Assembly: GCA_018333895.1 (NCBI GenBank)
Contig: JAGXSJ010000042.1
Span: 1 to 43,051 of the forward strand
Source: Truepera sp.
GTDB lineage: Bacteria > Deinococcota > Deinococci > Deinococcales > Trueperaceae
Direction of reading: 5' to 3'
Length of the DNA stretch: 43,051 nucleotides
A program made the translations under genes and the position numbers. A model generated the notes under the pieces. The model was not told the DNA's origin. It did no database searches and worked only from the letters and a program-made list of their open reading frames with translations. This document shows positions 16,477-23,811 of the stretch, in pieces (position 1 is the stretch's first letter; each line of letters starts with the position of its first letter).

Positions 16477-16505
16477 CTGACGCTACCACACATAAGGTGT
16501 ATGCT
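16477..16505 (+). promoter_or_regulatory. vapB promoter with overlapping inverted repeat
   Basis: CTGACG (16477-16482) and TATGCT (16500-16505) are 17 nt apart, and the -10 ends 6 nt before ATG16512, giving a leaderless start. ACAC and GTGT half-sites (about 16488-16500) lie in the spacer and could be the VapB operator. Confidence 0.6.
16480..16485 (-). promoter_or_regulatory. -10 element TAGCGT for the hydrolase-anmK unit, leaderless geometry
   Basis: On the minus strand TAGCGT lies 6 nt upstream of ATG16473, without Shine-Dalgarno. It overlaps the divergent vapB promoter, so VapB binding could affect both directions. Confidence 0.45.
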
Positions 16506-16511
16506 AGGTTT

Positions 16512-16724
16512 ATGGGTTCCACAAGGACCAACATCGTGATTGACGACGAGATGCTAGCCATGGTCATGCGCCGGTACGGCCTGAGCACCAAGACGGAGGC
16601 CGTGGCCCTGGCCCTGAAACGGCTCGCCGGCGAGCCCATGACGCGCGAAGAGGCGCTAGCGATGCGCGGTGCAAAGGCGCTGCAAGGCGTTCCGGAAGAC
16701 ACTCGGCCGCCTTCAGGCGAGTGA
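16512..16724 (+). CDS. vapB: VapB-type antitoxin (ribbon-helix-helix)
   Basis: A 70-residue antitoxin. The start [34 protein letters not shown] is a ribbon-helix-helix DNA-binding domain, and the acidic/Pro tail would contact the toxin. The frame begins at GTG16497, but ATG16512 fits the family and lies 6 nt after a TATGCT -10 box. Its stop overlaps the toxin's GTG start (GTGA at 16721-16724). The antitoxin is intact although its toxin is broken. Confidence 0.85.
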   Translation: MGSTRTNIVIDDEMLAMVMRRYGLSTKTEAVALALKRLAGEPMTREEALAMRGAKALQGVPEDTRPPSGE

Positions 16725-16921
16725 AAAGGGTTCTAGTCGACACTTCTGCCTGGGTGGAGTTCGACCGGGCAACCGGCAGCAGCGCCGAGGCCCGCCTGAC
16801 GGCACTGATTGCCTCAGACGGTCCGGTGGCCGTGACGGAACCGGTGATCATGGAAGTGCTGGCTAGGGCTCGTAACGACCAAAGGGAGCGAGACCTGCGG
16901 CGACTCCTCTTGCGCTTCGAA

Positions 16922-16940
16922 ATTACTCGGGCGAAGCCTT
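16922..16940 (+). repeat. 19-bp element inserted in vapC
   Basis: ATTACTCGGGCGAAGCCTT. It is the frameshifting copy; the flanks rejoin to an uninterrupted VapC frame when it is removed. Confidence 0.9.
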
Positions 16941-17113
16941 CTGATCCCTTTCGACGCAACCACCGACTTCGACAGCGCCGTACGTATCTACCGAACCTGC
17001 CGAGCACAAGGGATCACGCCTCGTGGCCTGGTCGACTGCCTGATCGCCAGCGTGGCCATTCGCGCCGAAGCCACGCTCCTGGCCTTCGATCGCGATCTCG
17101 CCGCCATCGCCAC

Positions 17114-17132
17114 AAGGCTTCGCCCGACAATT
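17114..17132 (-). repeat. 19-bp element, inverted copy in the vapC tail
   Basis: On the plus strand AAGGCTTCGCCCGACAATT, the reverse complement of the 19-bp unit with the GT-for-AC variant. It lies in the toxin's last coding part and reads in frame as TRLRPTIV. Confidence 0.85.
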
Positions 17133-17171
17133 GTGATGCATCTGCACCTCGACGAGGCCAGCCTGAGCGCA

Positions 17172-17209
17172 ATTACTCGGGCGAAGCCTTATTACTCGGG
17201 CGAAGCCTT
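17172..17209 (+). repeat. Two tandem 19-bp elements
   Basis: Two exact head-to-tail copies of the unit. Because 19 is not a multiple of three, successive copies are read in successive frames. All three plus-strand frames of the array are free of stops. Confidence 0.92.
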
Positions 17210-17244
17210 TCAAGTGACAGCCCTCAAACAATCTCGCCTCCGAA

Positions 17245-17320
17245 ATTACTCGGGCGAAGCCTTATTACTCGGGCGAAGCCTTATTACTCGGGCGAAGCCT
17301 TATTATTCGGGCGAAGCCTT
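17245..17320 (+). repeat. Four tandem 19-bp elements
   Basis: Units start at 17245, 17264, 17283 and 17302. The first three are exact and the last has one change (ATTATTCGG). A decayed partial unit may follow (17321-17336). The array ends about 40 bp before the 3' end of the convergent helicase gene. Confidence 0.92.
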
Positions 17321-17357
17321 AAACTCGGGGCGATTCAGCAAGAGAGTTTTGTCAGGT

Positions 17358-20087
17358 TCAGGTACGCCCCTTTTTGTCCAGCGCCAACAAGGCCTGCCCA
17401 AGTATCTCCTCCGGCACCCGGATAATCTCCTTGTGCCGCAAGAAGACTAGCTGCACCTGCGGCGTCACGCCGCGCACCGCCTGAATCGCCTGGAGGTAGA
17501 CCGCCAACTGAAAGTGATACTGCTCAGGGCTTACCTCCTGGTCGGTCTTGTAGTCCTCTAGGGTCCACTGCTCGCCCACGCGGTAGAGGCGGTCGATGAT
17601 CCCCTGCCAGACAGTGGTGCCTTGCGGCAACGCCATCGGCAGTTCGGGGTAGTCCTCATCGCGCGCTGCGACAAGCGGGAGCTTAGTGCCGAGCAGGCTC
17701 TGGTAGTTCGTTAGCAATTCCTTAACCTCCTGCAAAAGCTCCTGCTGTTCGTCGTAGGCAAAGGGGAACATCACCTCTTGGGCGCGCAAGTTTTCGATAT
17801 GGACAGGATCTTCGGCGCGCCAGCCCTGGCTGATGGCGTAGTGGACCAGCGTGCCGACGGTAGCGGCGCGGCCGGGGAGCGCTTCACCTTCGTCCGGGTC
17901 GGAGATGGGGAGCGGTTCGTGGATAGCCTCTTTGAAGCGTGAAGGGGAGAAGACGGGCGGATAGGGGTGGGGCTTGAAGGCATCGTCGATATACGGGGCG
18001 GGGGTAAGTTGGTTGTCGGTTAACGGCTGAGAGCTAACAGCTGCCACTGGTTGATAGGGGTGCGTCTGCAACACGAAGTCGGGGCGGTCGTAGGGCTTGG
18101 CGTCGGGGCCTAGCTCCATGGCGGCGAGCACCTTGGCCCAGCCGCCGGGCTTGCCGTTCTTGACACTGCCGGTCATCACCAGCACGTCGCGCGGGCGGCT
18201 GGCAGCGACGTAGAAGAGGCGGTAGCCCTCCTGCTCAGCGCGGGCCTCGATGGCCTCGCGGGCGGCCGCAAAGCCATCTGAGCTTTTGTGATGGAGATGG
18301 CCATCGTCAGGGGTGAGAATTACGCTTTGCGGAGGGTGATAGGTCGTCCGGCCCAGGTCGAACACCCCGACCACCGGCCACTCCAATCCTTTGGCGCGAT
18401 GAACGGTCAGGAGCTTCACTCCCTCGCCGCTTTGCGGCACGTCGCCGGCATCGGCCTGCCGGGCAAGCAGCTCGAGCCGGTCCAGCAAGATGGCCAGGTC
18501 ACCGGGGGGCTGCTCGGCTACGGTGAACAGCAAGGCGTCCACGTTTTCGCGGGCGCGCGAGTCCAAGAACTCCACATAGCGCTTACCGTCGATGAAGGGT
18601 TCGCGGATCAAGAACTTAAGAGCCTCTAGGGGCACGCCCGCCACCTGGGCCTTGATGGCCTCATAGCGGCGATAGACCGCCGGGTGGGCTTTGAGCTGCT
18701 CCAGCGGCTCATCGGCAGCTAGCACGGCATCGGCCTCGGCTAGCGACAGTTGGGCCCAGGGGCTGCGCAGCCAGGCGCCCAGGCTCACACCCTGCGGGTC
18801 GATCCCGACCCGGAGCGCGTGATAAAGATCGCGCAGCTCGAGCCGGTCATAGTAGCCCCGCCCCTGAATGAGCACATACGGCAGCCCGGCTGCTAACAAC
18901 GCCTCCTCCAGCACCCTTAAGCCGTCGTAGCTGCGGGCCAGCACCGCCATGTCGTTAAAGTCGTAGCCGTGCGCGTCGTGTAGAGCCCGCAGCCGCTCGG
19001 CTAACAGCCGCGCCTCCTGCCGCCGCAGATCGGCGATACCGGCTTCGCCCACCACCCAGTGCAGCTCTAGGCGGCCCTGCTTGTCAGCTTGCGGCCCAGC
19101 CGGACTCACCTCGGGGGCCTCTTCCGGGCCAAAGCCCTGGCCGCCCGCTGCCAACGTCTCGGTCAGGCGATTAAGAAAGCGCGTCAGCACCCTGGCATGG
19201 CGCCGCGTCTGCTGCAACGGCGGGAGAACGACTCCGCGCTTAAGCGCCCGGCGGAAGACCTCCACGTCGGCGTTGCGAAAGCCGTAGATCGACTGTTTGG
19301 GGTCGCCCACCACCTCCACGGCTAGGCCGCCCGCCTCAAGCTGCTCGAAGACCTGTCCTTGCAGAGGGTTGACGTCTTGAAACTCGTCAACGAGCACCAG
19401 GCGATAGCGACTGGCTAGGCGGGCTAGCAGCTTGGGCGAGCGGACCATCATCAGGGCGCGCCGCTCCACCTCGCTAGGGGGCAGCAGCGCGGCCCCTAGG
19501 CGCACCGTAAAGCGCGCATAGGCCGCCTCCCAGAGCTTGAGCAGGGCCTGGTTGCGGGGGTCGGCAGCGGCGGCGAAGCGCTCGGTCAGTGAACGTTGCG
19601 AGAATAGCTGGAGCAGTATCTCGGCCTCCGGGCCCAGCAGCGTCCGTGCCGGGTTAAGGCCGTGGCCCGGTTCGGCGGCCAAGAACAGCACCGTCTTTAA
19701 CTCCTCCTCGAACAGCGCCGTAGCCTCCCACTCGCCTAGCACCGTAAAGTCGGGGTCGAGGCTAAGCAGCGGCGCCACTAACCGCAGCGCTTCGATCAGA
19801 AAGCCGTGGATGGTAGTTAGGGTCGCCCCGTCAAGCTCGCGCCGCGCCTCCTCGAAGGCCGGCCGCTCCTCTTCGGTCAGGGTTGCTAGGCCGCCGAGGT
19901 AGCTCCCGTGCTCGAGCAGCTCGTAGAGCGCTGCGCCAACGCGCTGGCGCAGTTCGTCGGCGGCTTTGCGGGTAAAGGTCACCCCGGCGATGCGGCGCAG
20001 AGGGGTCCCCGAGGCGATCAGCTCCAGGTAGCGCAAGACCAGGCTGGTGGTCTTGCCGGTACCGGCGGAGGCGACGCGGACTTTCAT
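17358..20087 (-). CDS. UvrD/RecB-type ATP-dependent helicase-nuclease (AddA-like)
   Basis: A 909-residue SF1 helicase with a C-terminal RecB-type nuclease. The helicase motifs are in order: Walker A ASAGTGKTT (6-14), FTRKAADELRQRV, TIHGFL, DEFQDVNPLQ, GDPKQSIYGFR and LLTVHRAKGLEWPVV. Near the end, WQGIIDRLYR and LEDYKT with QLAVYLQAI supply the metal-binding D...DYK residues of the nuclease. Such proteins process double-strand breaks, usually with a partner (AddB, AdnA or RecC); none is present here. A low-complexity stretch before the nuclease (SSQPLTDNQLTPAP) may be repeat-derived. The last codons approach the 19-bp array. Confidence 0.9.
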   Translation of the reverse strand: MKVRVASAGTGKTTSLVLRYLELIASGTPLRRIAGVTFTRKAADELRQRVGAALYELLEHGSYLGGLATLTEEERPAFEEARRELDGATLTTIHGFLIEALRLVAPLLSLDPDFTVLGEWEATALFEEELKTVLFLAAEPGHGLNPARTLLGPEAEILLQLFSQRSLTERFAAAADPRNQALLKLWEAAYARFTVRLGAALLPPSEVERRALMMVRSPKLLARLASRYRLVLVDEFQDVNPLQGQVFEQLEAGGLAVEVVGDPKQSIYGFRNADVEVFRRALKRGVVLPPLQQTRRHARVLTRFLNRLTETLAAGGQGFGPEEAPEVSPAGPQADKQGRLELHWVVGEAGIADLRRQEARLLAERLRALHDAHGYDFNDMAVLARSYDGLRVLEEALLAAGLPYVLIQGRGYYDRLELRDLYHALRVGIDPQGVSLGAWLRSPWAQLSLAEADAVLAADEPLEQLKAHPAVYRRYEAIKAQVAGVPLEALKFLIREPFIDGKRYVEFLDSRARENVDALLFTVAEQPPGDLAILLDRLELLARQADAGDVPQSGEGVKLLTVHRAKGLEWPVVGVFDLGRTTYHPPQSVILTPDDGHLHHKSSDGFAAAREAIEARAEQEGYRLFYVAASRPRDVLVMTGSVKNGKPGGWAKVLAAMELGPDAKPYDRPDFVLQTHPYQPVAAVSSQPLTDNQLTPAPYIDDAFKPHPYPPVFSPSRFKEAIHEPLPISDPDEGEALPGRAATVGTLVHYAISQGWRAEDPVHIENLRAQEVMFPFAYDEQQELLQEVKELLTNYQSLLGTKLPLVAARDEDYPELPMALPQGTTVWQGIIDRLYRVGEQWTLEDYKTDQEVSPEQYHFQLAVYLQAIQAVRGVTPQVQLVFLRHKEIIRVPEEILGQALLALDKKGRT

Positions 20088-20128
20088 GACTGGATCGGCC
20101 TGACCTCAACCCGCAGGTCGGGGGGCTA

Positions 20129-20149
20129 TCCTGCGAGTAAACCGCAGGA
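20129..20149 (+). repeat. CTGCG hairpin element, AGTAAAC loop
   Basis: Arms TCCTGCG and CGCAGGA around loop AGTAAAC. The reverse complement recurs at 21818-21856, so it is a dispersed family. Confidence 0.8.
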
Positions 20150-20159
20150 CCGGGCACCC

Positions 20160-20215
20160 AAGGCTTCGCCCGGCAATAAGCCCTGCGCACAAGTCGCAGG
20201 GTCGCCCAACCATTC
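20160..20215 (+). repeat. Composite element: inverted 19-bp unit plus 38-bp hairpin unit
   Basis: AAGGCTTCGCCCGGCAAT is followed directly by the 38-bp unit (20178-20215), whose arms CCCTGCG and CGCAGGG flank loop CACAAGT. The tail TCGCCCAACCATTC varies slightly from other copies. Confidence 0.9.
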
Positions 20216-20326
20216 CGTCAACACCGGCACGCCGAAGCATCGATCACCATGCTTTCTGCTCGACTCGCTCCGGGATCTTGGACATGACAACCTTCTACTG
20301 GCGCCAAGTATAACACGAAGGTTAAG

Positions 20327-20350
20327 CCCTTCGGCTTCGCTCAGGACAGG
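20327..20350 (+). repeat. 24-bp direct element (family encoding FDFAQDR-like peptides)
   Basis: CCCTTCGGCTTCGCTCAGG plus ACAGG. Copies lie at 22140-22164 (same strand) and 23473-23496 (opposite strand), both inside the methyltransferase gene. Confidence 0.85.
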
Positions 20351-20377
20351 CCCTACAGCAGCCCCGCCCCCCCTCGG

Positions 20378-20397
20378 TCCCCCCCAAGGTTGGGGGG
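20378..20397. repeat. C/G-run hairpin at the MFS 3' end
   Basis: Arms CCCCCCAA (20380-20387) and TTGGGGGG (20390-20397) around GG, followed by another G run. It is translated as the Pro-rich MFS tail on the minus strand. It may be another repeat family or a barrier to the end of transcription. Confidence 0.55.
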
Positions 20398-20655
20398 ATG
20401 AAAGGGGGGGGGCGGGTAGCGCCTGAATAAGCGCACCATAGCCAGCAGCGCGGCGGCCATCAGCAACGCACCGGCAAAAAAGGGCGCACCGGGGATGCTC
20501 AGCGGAGCTACCGTGGTGAAATAACCGAACAGTCCGGTCGAGATCAGCGGGGCGATCACGGCGCTGAGACTAAGGAGTGAGGTAAGGGAGCCCTGCACCC
20601 GGCCTTGTTCCGAGGGGGGGACCGCCCCAGCTACCAGCCCCTGGATGACTGGAGC

Positions 20656-20714
20656 ATCCTGCGTCCTGCGCACATCCTGCGTCCTGCGCACAAGTCGCAG
20701 GATGTGCGCAGGAC
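20656..20714. repeat. Duplicated CTGCG element with 19-bp inverted arms, inside the MFS gene
   Basis: An 18-bp unit ATCCTGCGTCCTGCGCAC occurs twice in tandem (20656-20673, 20674-20691). The second copy lies in a large hairpin whose 19-nt arms (20663-20681 and 20696-20714) are perfectly complementary. The site coincides with the break in the MFS reading frame. The core resembles the 38-bp hairpin unit. Confidence 0.9.
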
Positions 20715-21670
20715 GCCCAGAGCGGTGAACACAATGACTGCCAGCATCATCCAGCCCTGATAGGCCAAGCCGTAGAGCAAAAATGCCACTGTCGAGATGG
20801 TGAGGCCCAGTAGGACGGCCCGCCGCTCGCCAAGTCGGGGGATAATCAGGCGTAATAAAAAACCTTGTACTAAGACGGCCATCACCCCTACTAAGGCCAG
20901 CGCCAAGCCGTTTTGCAGCTCGAGCCAGCCAAAGCGGTAGGTGGTGTAAAGCACCCAGACGCTCTCCAACCCGCGCTGGGCCAGCCCTAGCAAGACAAAG
21001 GCTACAGCCAGCCCCGCCACGATGGGGTAGATGCGGAGCTGCAATAGGCTTAGCGGGTTGGCCTTGTGCCAGGAAAAGGGGCGGCGCTTATCGGGCGGGA
21101 GCGATTCGGGTAGGATCAGTAGCCCATAGAGCCAGTTCAAGAGCGCCAACGTGGCGGCGGCGTAGAAGGGGAGGCGCGGCGAGATTGCTCCCAAGATCCC
21201 CCCCAGAGCTGGACCGAGGATAAAGCCAAGGCCGAAGGTCGCACCGACTAACCCGAAGTTCTGAGCGCGGTTTTGGGGGGTTGAGATATCGGCGATATAG
21301 GCGTTAACGGTGGTGATGCTGGCCCCCATGACGCCAGAGATTACTCGCGCCACGATAAGCCAGGTTAGATTAGGGGCCAAGGCCAGCAGCAGATAGTTGA
21401 TACCGAGGCCCAAGAGCGCGATGAGGATGACCGGGCGTCGGCCGAAGCGGTCCGAGAGCGAGCCCAGTACCGGAGCAAAGATAAACTGCATCAGTGCGTA
21501 GACCGCCACTAGGAAGCCATAAGTGAAGGCGGCTTGCGCGGCGCCACTGCTGGTTAGGTCGATGACGAGTCGGGGCAAAATGGGGATGATAAGCCCAAGG
21601 CCGATGACATCGAGCAGCAGAGTAATCAGGATAAAGGCCATGCCGGCCCGGTGCTGCCTCATAGAACTCC

Positions 21671-21744
21671 AAGGCTTCGCCCGACAATAAGGCTTCGCCC
21701 GACAATAAGCCCTGCGCACAAGTCGCAGGGTCGCCCGACCATTC
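21671..21744 (+). repeat. Composite element: two 18-bp units plus 38-bp hairpin unit
   Basis: AAGGCTTCGCCCGACAAT occurs at 21671-21688 and 21689-21706, then the 38-bp unit at 21707-21744. It lies 8 nt upstream of the MFS start, between the Shine-Dalgarno and the divergent methyltransferase, so it could affect MFS expression. Confidence 0.92.
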
Positions 21745-21817
21745 AGGACGCTGCCAGCGCTTAAGATACCGCACTTGGCAGGGCTCCCCACAAGGCTTTG
21801 CCCTGAGGCCTGCCCTG

Positions 21818-21856
21818 TCCTGCGGTTTACTCGCATCCTGCGGTTTACTCGCAGGA
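21818..21856 (-). repeat. Duplicated CTGCG element, GTTTACT loop
   Basis: TCCTGCGGTTTACTCGCA occurs twice (21818-21835 and 21836-21853). The second copy completes a hairpin with arms TCCTGCG and CGCAGGA (21836-21856). It is the reverse complement of the 20129 element, and the two lie on opposite sides of the MFS gene. Confidence 0.85.
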
Positions 21857-21882
21857 GAAGTGAAGGGGCTCAGCCCAAAGGG

Positions 21883-21888
21883 TAAAAT
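21883..21888 (+). promoter_or_regulatory. -10 element TAAAAT with leaderless geometry
   Basis: TAAAAT ends 6 nt before GTG21895 of the methyltransferase gene. No Shine-Dalgarno is present. Confidence 0.5.
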
Positions 21889-21894
21889 GCCACG

Positions 21895-23700
21895 GTGGCA
21901 AAGCTAAGCCGAGCGAAAGCCGAACGTAAGGCCCTGGGCGAGTTTTATACCGCCGAGCCGGTAGCGAAGTATCTGGTTGACTGGGCTCTTAGGCAGCCTA
22001 CAGACAGCATCTTAGACCCAAGCTTTGGTGGCGGGGTGTTCTTGCAGGCGGCAGCGGAGCGGCTACGGCAGTTGGGTGGCAGTATTGACAACATCCACGG
22101 TGTCGAAATAGCTGAAGCGGCATATAACCGGGTGGCCCTCTCCTTCGATTTCGCTCAGGACAGGACTATTGGTGAGGCGCGCCTCCATCGCGCCGACTTT
22201 TTGGCGCTCACACCTGGCCAATTGGGGCTATTCGACAGCGTGGTGGGCAATCCCCCCTTTATCCGCGCCCCGCGCCTGAGCGCTGCTAGCCGGTCGCTGG
22301 CTCTGAGCCAGGCGGCAGCGCAGGGTGTGCGGCTCAGTAAGCGCTCGAGCGTCTGGGCGCCCTTCTTGGTCCACGCCAGCGCCTTTGTCAAGCCTGGCGG
22401 GCGCATGGCCATGGTGGTGCCAGCCGAGCTAGGACACGCCGTCTATGCCAGAGCGGTCATCGAGCACTTAACCCAAAGCTTCGCCCAGGTCACGCTGCTC
22501 AGCCCTCGCGAGCGCCTCTTTCCCGAGCTGGATCAGGATACTTTGCTGCTGTTGGCAGAAGGTCGAACATCACTCCCTCGGCAAGCCCTGCCCCATAAGG
22601 GTTGGGACGGCGCCTCGCTTCGCTCGGGTCGCGGGGTGGTGGTTGGTCAGTGGTTGGATCAAGCGCTAACCGTGGCGAGTGGCGAGTGGCGAGTGGCTAT
22701 CAGTAAGCCCTGCGCACAAGTCGCAGGGTCGCCTGACGATTACTTGCCAGCTAACAGCTCCTCTCGGCTGGTCGGCGCCTTGCTGCCGGAGCGTGTCTTG
22801 GCCCTGTACCAGGAGCTAGCCGTGCAGCCGCGCGTCAGGCGGCTGGGCGCGCTGGCCGAGGTCGGTATCGGCTACGTCACCGGTGCTAATCGCTTCTTTC
22901 ATCTCAGCCCCGCTGAGGTGGCGCGATGGGAGCTGCCGCCGGAGGCGCTGCGTCCGGCAGTGTGGCGGAGCCGTGCGCTAGTGGGCTTGCGGCTGAGCCG
23001 CCAGGACTGGCAAAGGGCGTGTGCTAGCGGTACGGCGGGTTACCTGCTGCAGGTAAACGGCGATCCGCTGAAGCCCTGCGCACAAGTCGCAGGGTCGCCC
23101 GACAATTCAGAAGCGGTCTGGCGCTACCTGGCCCACGGCGAGGCAAGCGGCGTGGCGCAGGGTTATAAGGCGCGCGAGCGGCGCTGCTGGTACCAGGTCG
23201 GCAACGTCAAGGTGCCCGACCTGCTGCTGGCCGCGATGGGCTTACGGCTAGCGCTGGTGACCAATGAGGCTAACGTGACGGTGCCGAATACGCTGCACGT
23301 GGTGCGGCTCTACCCTCACGCCCAGACGACGGCCTTGGACCTAAGCCTAGGGTGGCAGAGCACACTGACGCGCCTTAGTCTGGAAGTAGAGGGGCATGCG
23401 CTAGGCGGCGGGTTGCTCAAGCTCGAGCCCAGTGAAGCTAGGCGGGTGCTCGTAGCGTTGCCGGATCCGAGCCCTGTCCTGAGCGAAGCCGAAGGGGAGG
23501 CGAGAATGACTTTTGATGAGCTCGAGCCGGAGTTGGATCAACTCCTCCGGCAGCGCCGCTTTAGCGAGGCCAGGGAGCTGGCCGACCAGGCGATACTGCA
23601 AGGCGGACTCGGCCTAACGCAGCGAGAGTGCCGCTTGCTGCGCGAGGGCTACCGCCTGCTGTGTGAGCGTCGGCTCAAACGCGCCGCAGCTTTTAGCTAA
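21895..23700 (+). CDS. N6-adenine DNA methyltransferase (Eco57I/TaqI-like) carrying several repeat-derived peptides
   Basis: A 601-residue SAM-dependent methyltransferase, with GEFYTAEPVAKYLVDWAL, motif I DPSFGGGVFL (41-50), VEIAE, and the catalytic NPPF (119-122) that marks amino-methylation of adenine. The C-terminal half has the target-recognition look of type IIG/orphan enzymes (GIGYVTGANRFF, CWYQVGNVKVPDLL). No restriction nuclease is adjacent. Four segments come from dispersed repeats: FDFAQDR (84-90), KPCAQVAGSPD twice (271-281 and 393-403), and SPVLSEAEGE (526-535). All keep the frame. Whether the enzyme still works is unclear because two insertions lie in the recognition region. Confidence 0.85.
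   Translation: MAKLSRAKAERKALGEFYTAEPVAKYLVDWALRQPTDSILDPSFGGGVFLQAAAERLRQLGGSIDNIHGVEIAEAAYNRVALSFDFAQDRTIGEARLHRADFLALTPGQLGLFDSVVGNPPFIRAPRLSAASRSLALSQAAAQGVRLSKRSSVWAPFLVHASAFVKPGGRMAMVVPAELGHAVYARAVIEHLTQSFAQVTLLSPRERLFPELDQDTLLLLAEGRTSLPRQALPHKGWDGASLRSGRGVVVGQWLDQALTVASGEWRVAISKPCAQVAGSPDDYLPANSSSRLVGALLPERVLALYQELAVQPRVRRLGALAEVGIGYVTGANRFFHLSPAEVARWELPPEALRPAVWRSRALVGLRLSRQDWQRACASGTAGYLLQVNGDPLKPCAQVAGSPDNSEAVWRYLAHGEASGVAQGYKARERRCWYQVGNVKVPDLLLAAMGLRLALVTNEANVTVPNTLHVVRLYPHAQTTALDLSLGWQSTLTRLSLEVEGHALGGGLLKLEPSEARRVLVALPDPSPVLSEAEGEARMTFDELEPELDQLLRQRRFSEARELADQAILQGGLGLTQRECRLLREGYRLLCERRLKRAAAFS
22140..22164 (+). repeat. 24-bp element in frame in the methyltransferase
   Basis: TCCTTCGATTTCGCTCAGG plus ACAGG, read as SFDFAQDR at residues 83-90, between motif I and the NPPF motif. 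Confidence 0.8.
22672..22699 (+). repeat. 7-bp tandem repeat, four copies
   Basis: GTGGCGA three times then GTGGCTA, directly before a 38-bp element in the methyltransferase gene. A 7-bp unit makes copy-number change frameshift the gene, as in phase-variable methyltransferases. Confidence 0.8.
22705..22742 (+). repeat. 38-bp hairpin element in frame in the methyltransferase
   Basis: Arms CCCTGCG and CGCAGGG, loop CACAAGT, slightly decayed tail. It is read as KPCAQVAGSPD, starting exactly at codon 271. Confidence 0.9.
23071..23108 (+). repeat. 38-bp hairpin element, second in-frame copy in the methyltransferase
   Basis: A full consensus copy with tail TCGCCCGACAATTC. It is read in the same phase as the first copy (KPCAQVAGSPDNS, from codon 393). 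Confidence 0.92.
23473..23496 (-). repeat. 24-bp element, inverted copy in the methyltransferase
   Basis: CCTGTCCTGAGCGAAGCCGA plus AGGG is the reverse complement of the 20327 copy. On the gene strand it is read as SPVLSEAEGE. Confidence 0.85.
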
Positions 23701-23710
23701 AGGAAGCGGG

Positions 23711-23748
23711 GAATTGTCGGGCGACCCTGCGACTTGTGCGCAGGGCTT
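23711..23748 (-). repeat. 38-bp hairpin element, inverted exact copy after the methyltransferase
   Basis: Exact reverse complement of the copy at 23071-23108. It begins 11 nt after the methyltransferase stop. The hairpin could also act on the 3' end of either convergent transcript. Confidence 0.92.
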
Positions 23749-23811
23749 GTGGGACCCCTACAACCCACATCCCACTACCCACATCCGCAAGGCTAAGGGC
23801 TAAGCCCCCAT

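Larger units (their letters stand above)
16721..17171 (+). pseudogene. vapC: VapC toxin disrupted by repeat insertion
   Basis: The first 67 codons are a normal PIN domain (LVDTSAWVEF with the first Asp; EPVIMEVL with the Glu), ending at RRLLLRFE. A 19-bp element follows at 16922-16940 and shifts the frame. Removing exactly those 19 bases joins RFE to LIPFDATTDFDSAV in the other frame, then GLVDCLIASVA (third acidic residue) and ATLLAFDRDL, the expected rest of VapC. A second, inverted copy lies at 17114-17132 near the C-terminus. The toxin is therefore split and should be inactive unless a programmed shift occurs. The original stop cannot be placed because the 3' end runs into tandem copies. 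Confidence 0.88.
20088..20352. other. Repeat-rich intergenic region
   Basis: No gene is seen between the helicase start and the end of the MFS gene. The space holds a TCCTGCG hairpin (20129-20149), a composite 19-bp/38-bp element (20160-20215) and the 24-bp CTTCGGCTTCGCTCAGG element (20327-20350). The unlisted part, 20216-20326, shows nothing recognisable. Confidence 0.7.
20353..21662 (-). pseudogene. MFS efflux transporter (TetA-like), frameshifted at a repeat
   Basis: The first about 310 residues are a normal MFS protein: ILLDVIGLGLIIPILPRLV helix 1, loop GSLSDRFGRRPVIL, ISGVMGASITTVNAYIADI and [19 protein letters not shown]. After VIVFTALGV the frame enters repeats (20656-20714) and shifts out. 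The last helices continue in another frame from APVIQGLVAGAVPPSEQG to the stop at 20353, over a tail made from a C/G-run repeat (PPPPFHPPNLGG). Start and stop are not in phase (1310 nt). ATG21662 has GGAG upstream; the longer N-terminus is translated repeat. It is probably inactive unless the shift is a sequencing error. Confidence 0.8.

Noticed and set aside
17172-17320. CRISPR array
   Set aside because: The units abut with no spacers, the unit is only 19 bp, and no cas gene is in the window. It is a tandem array of a dispersed element.
17052-17450. Separate small gene in the second vapC frame
   Set aside because: The frame has no start signal; it is the 3' part of vapC after the 19-bp insertion, followed by translated repeats.
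21663-21836. Longer N-terminus for the MFS protein
   Set aside because: These 58 residues are translated repeat sequence (YCRAKP repeats), and ATG21662 has a Shine-Dalgarno and the conserved helix 1 right after it.
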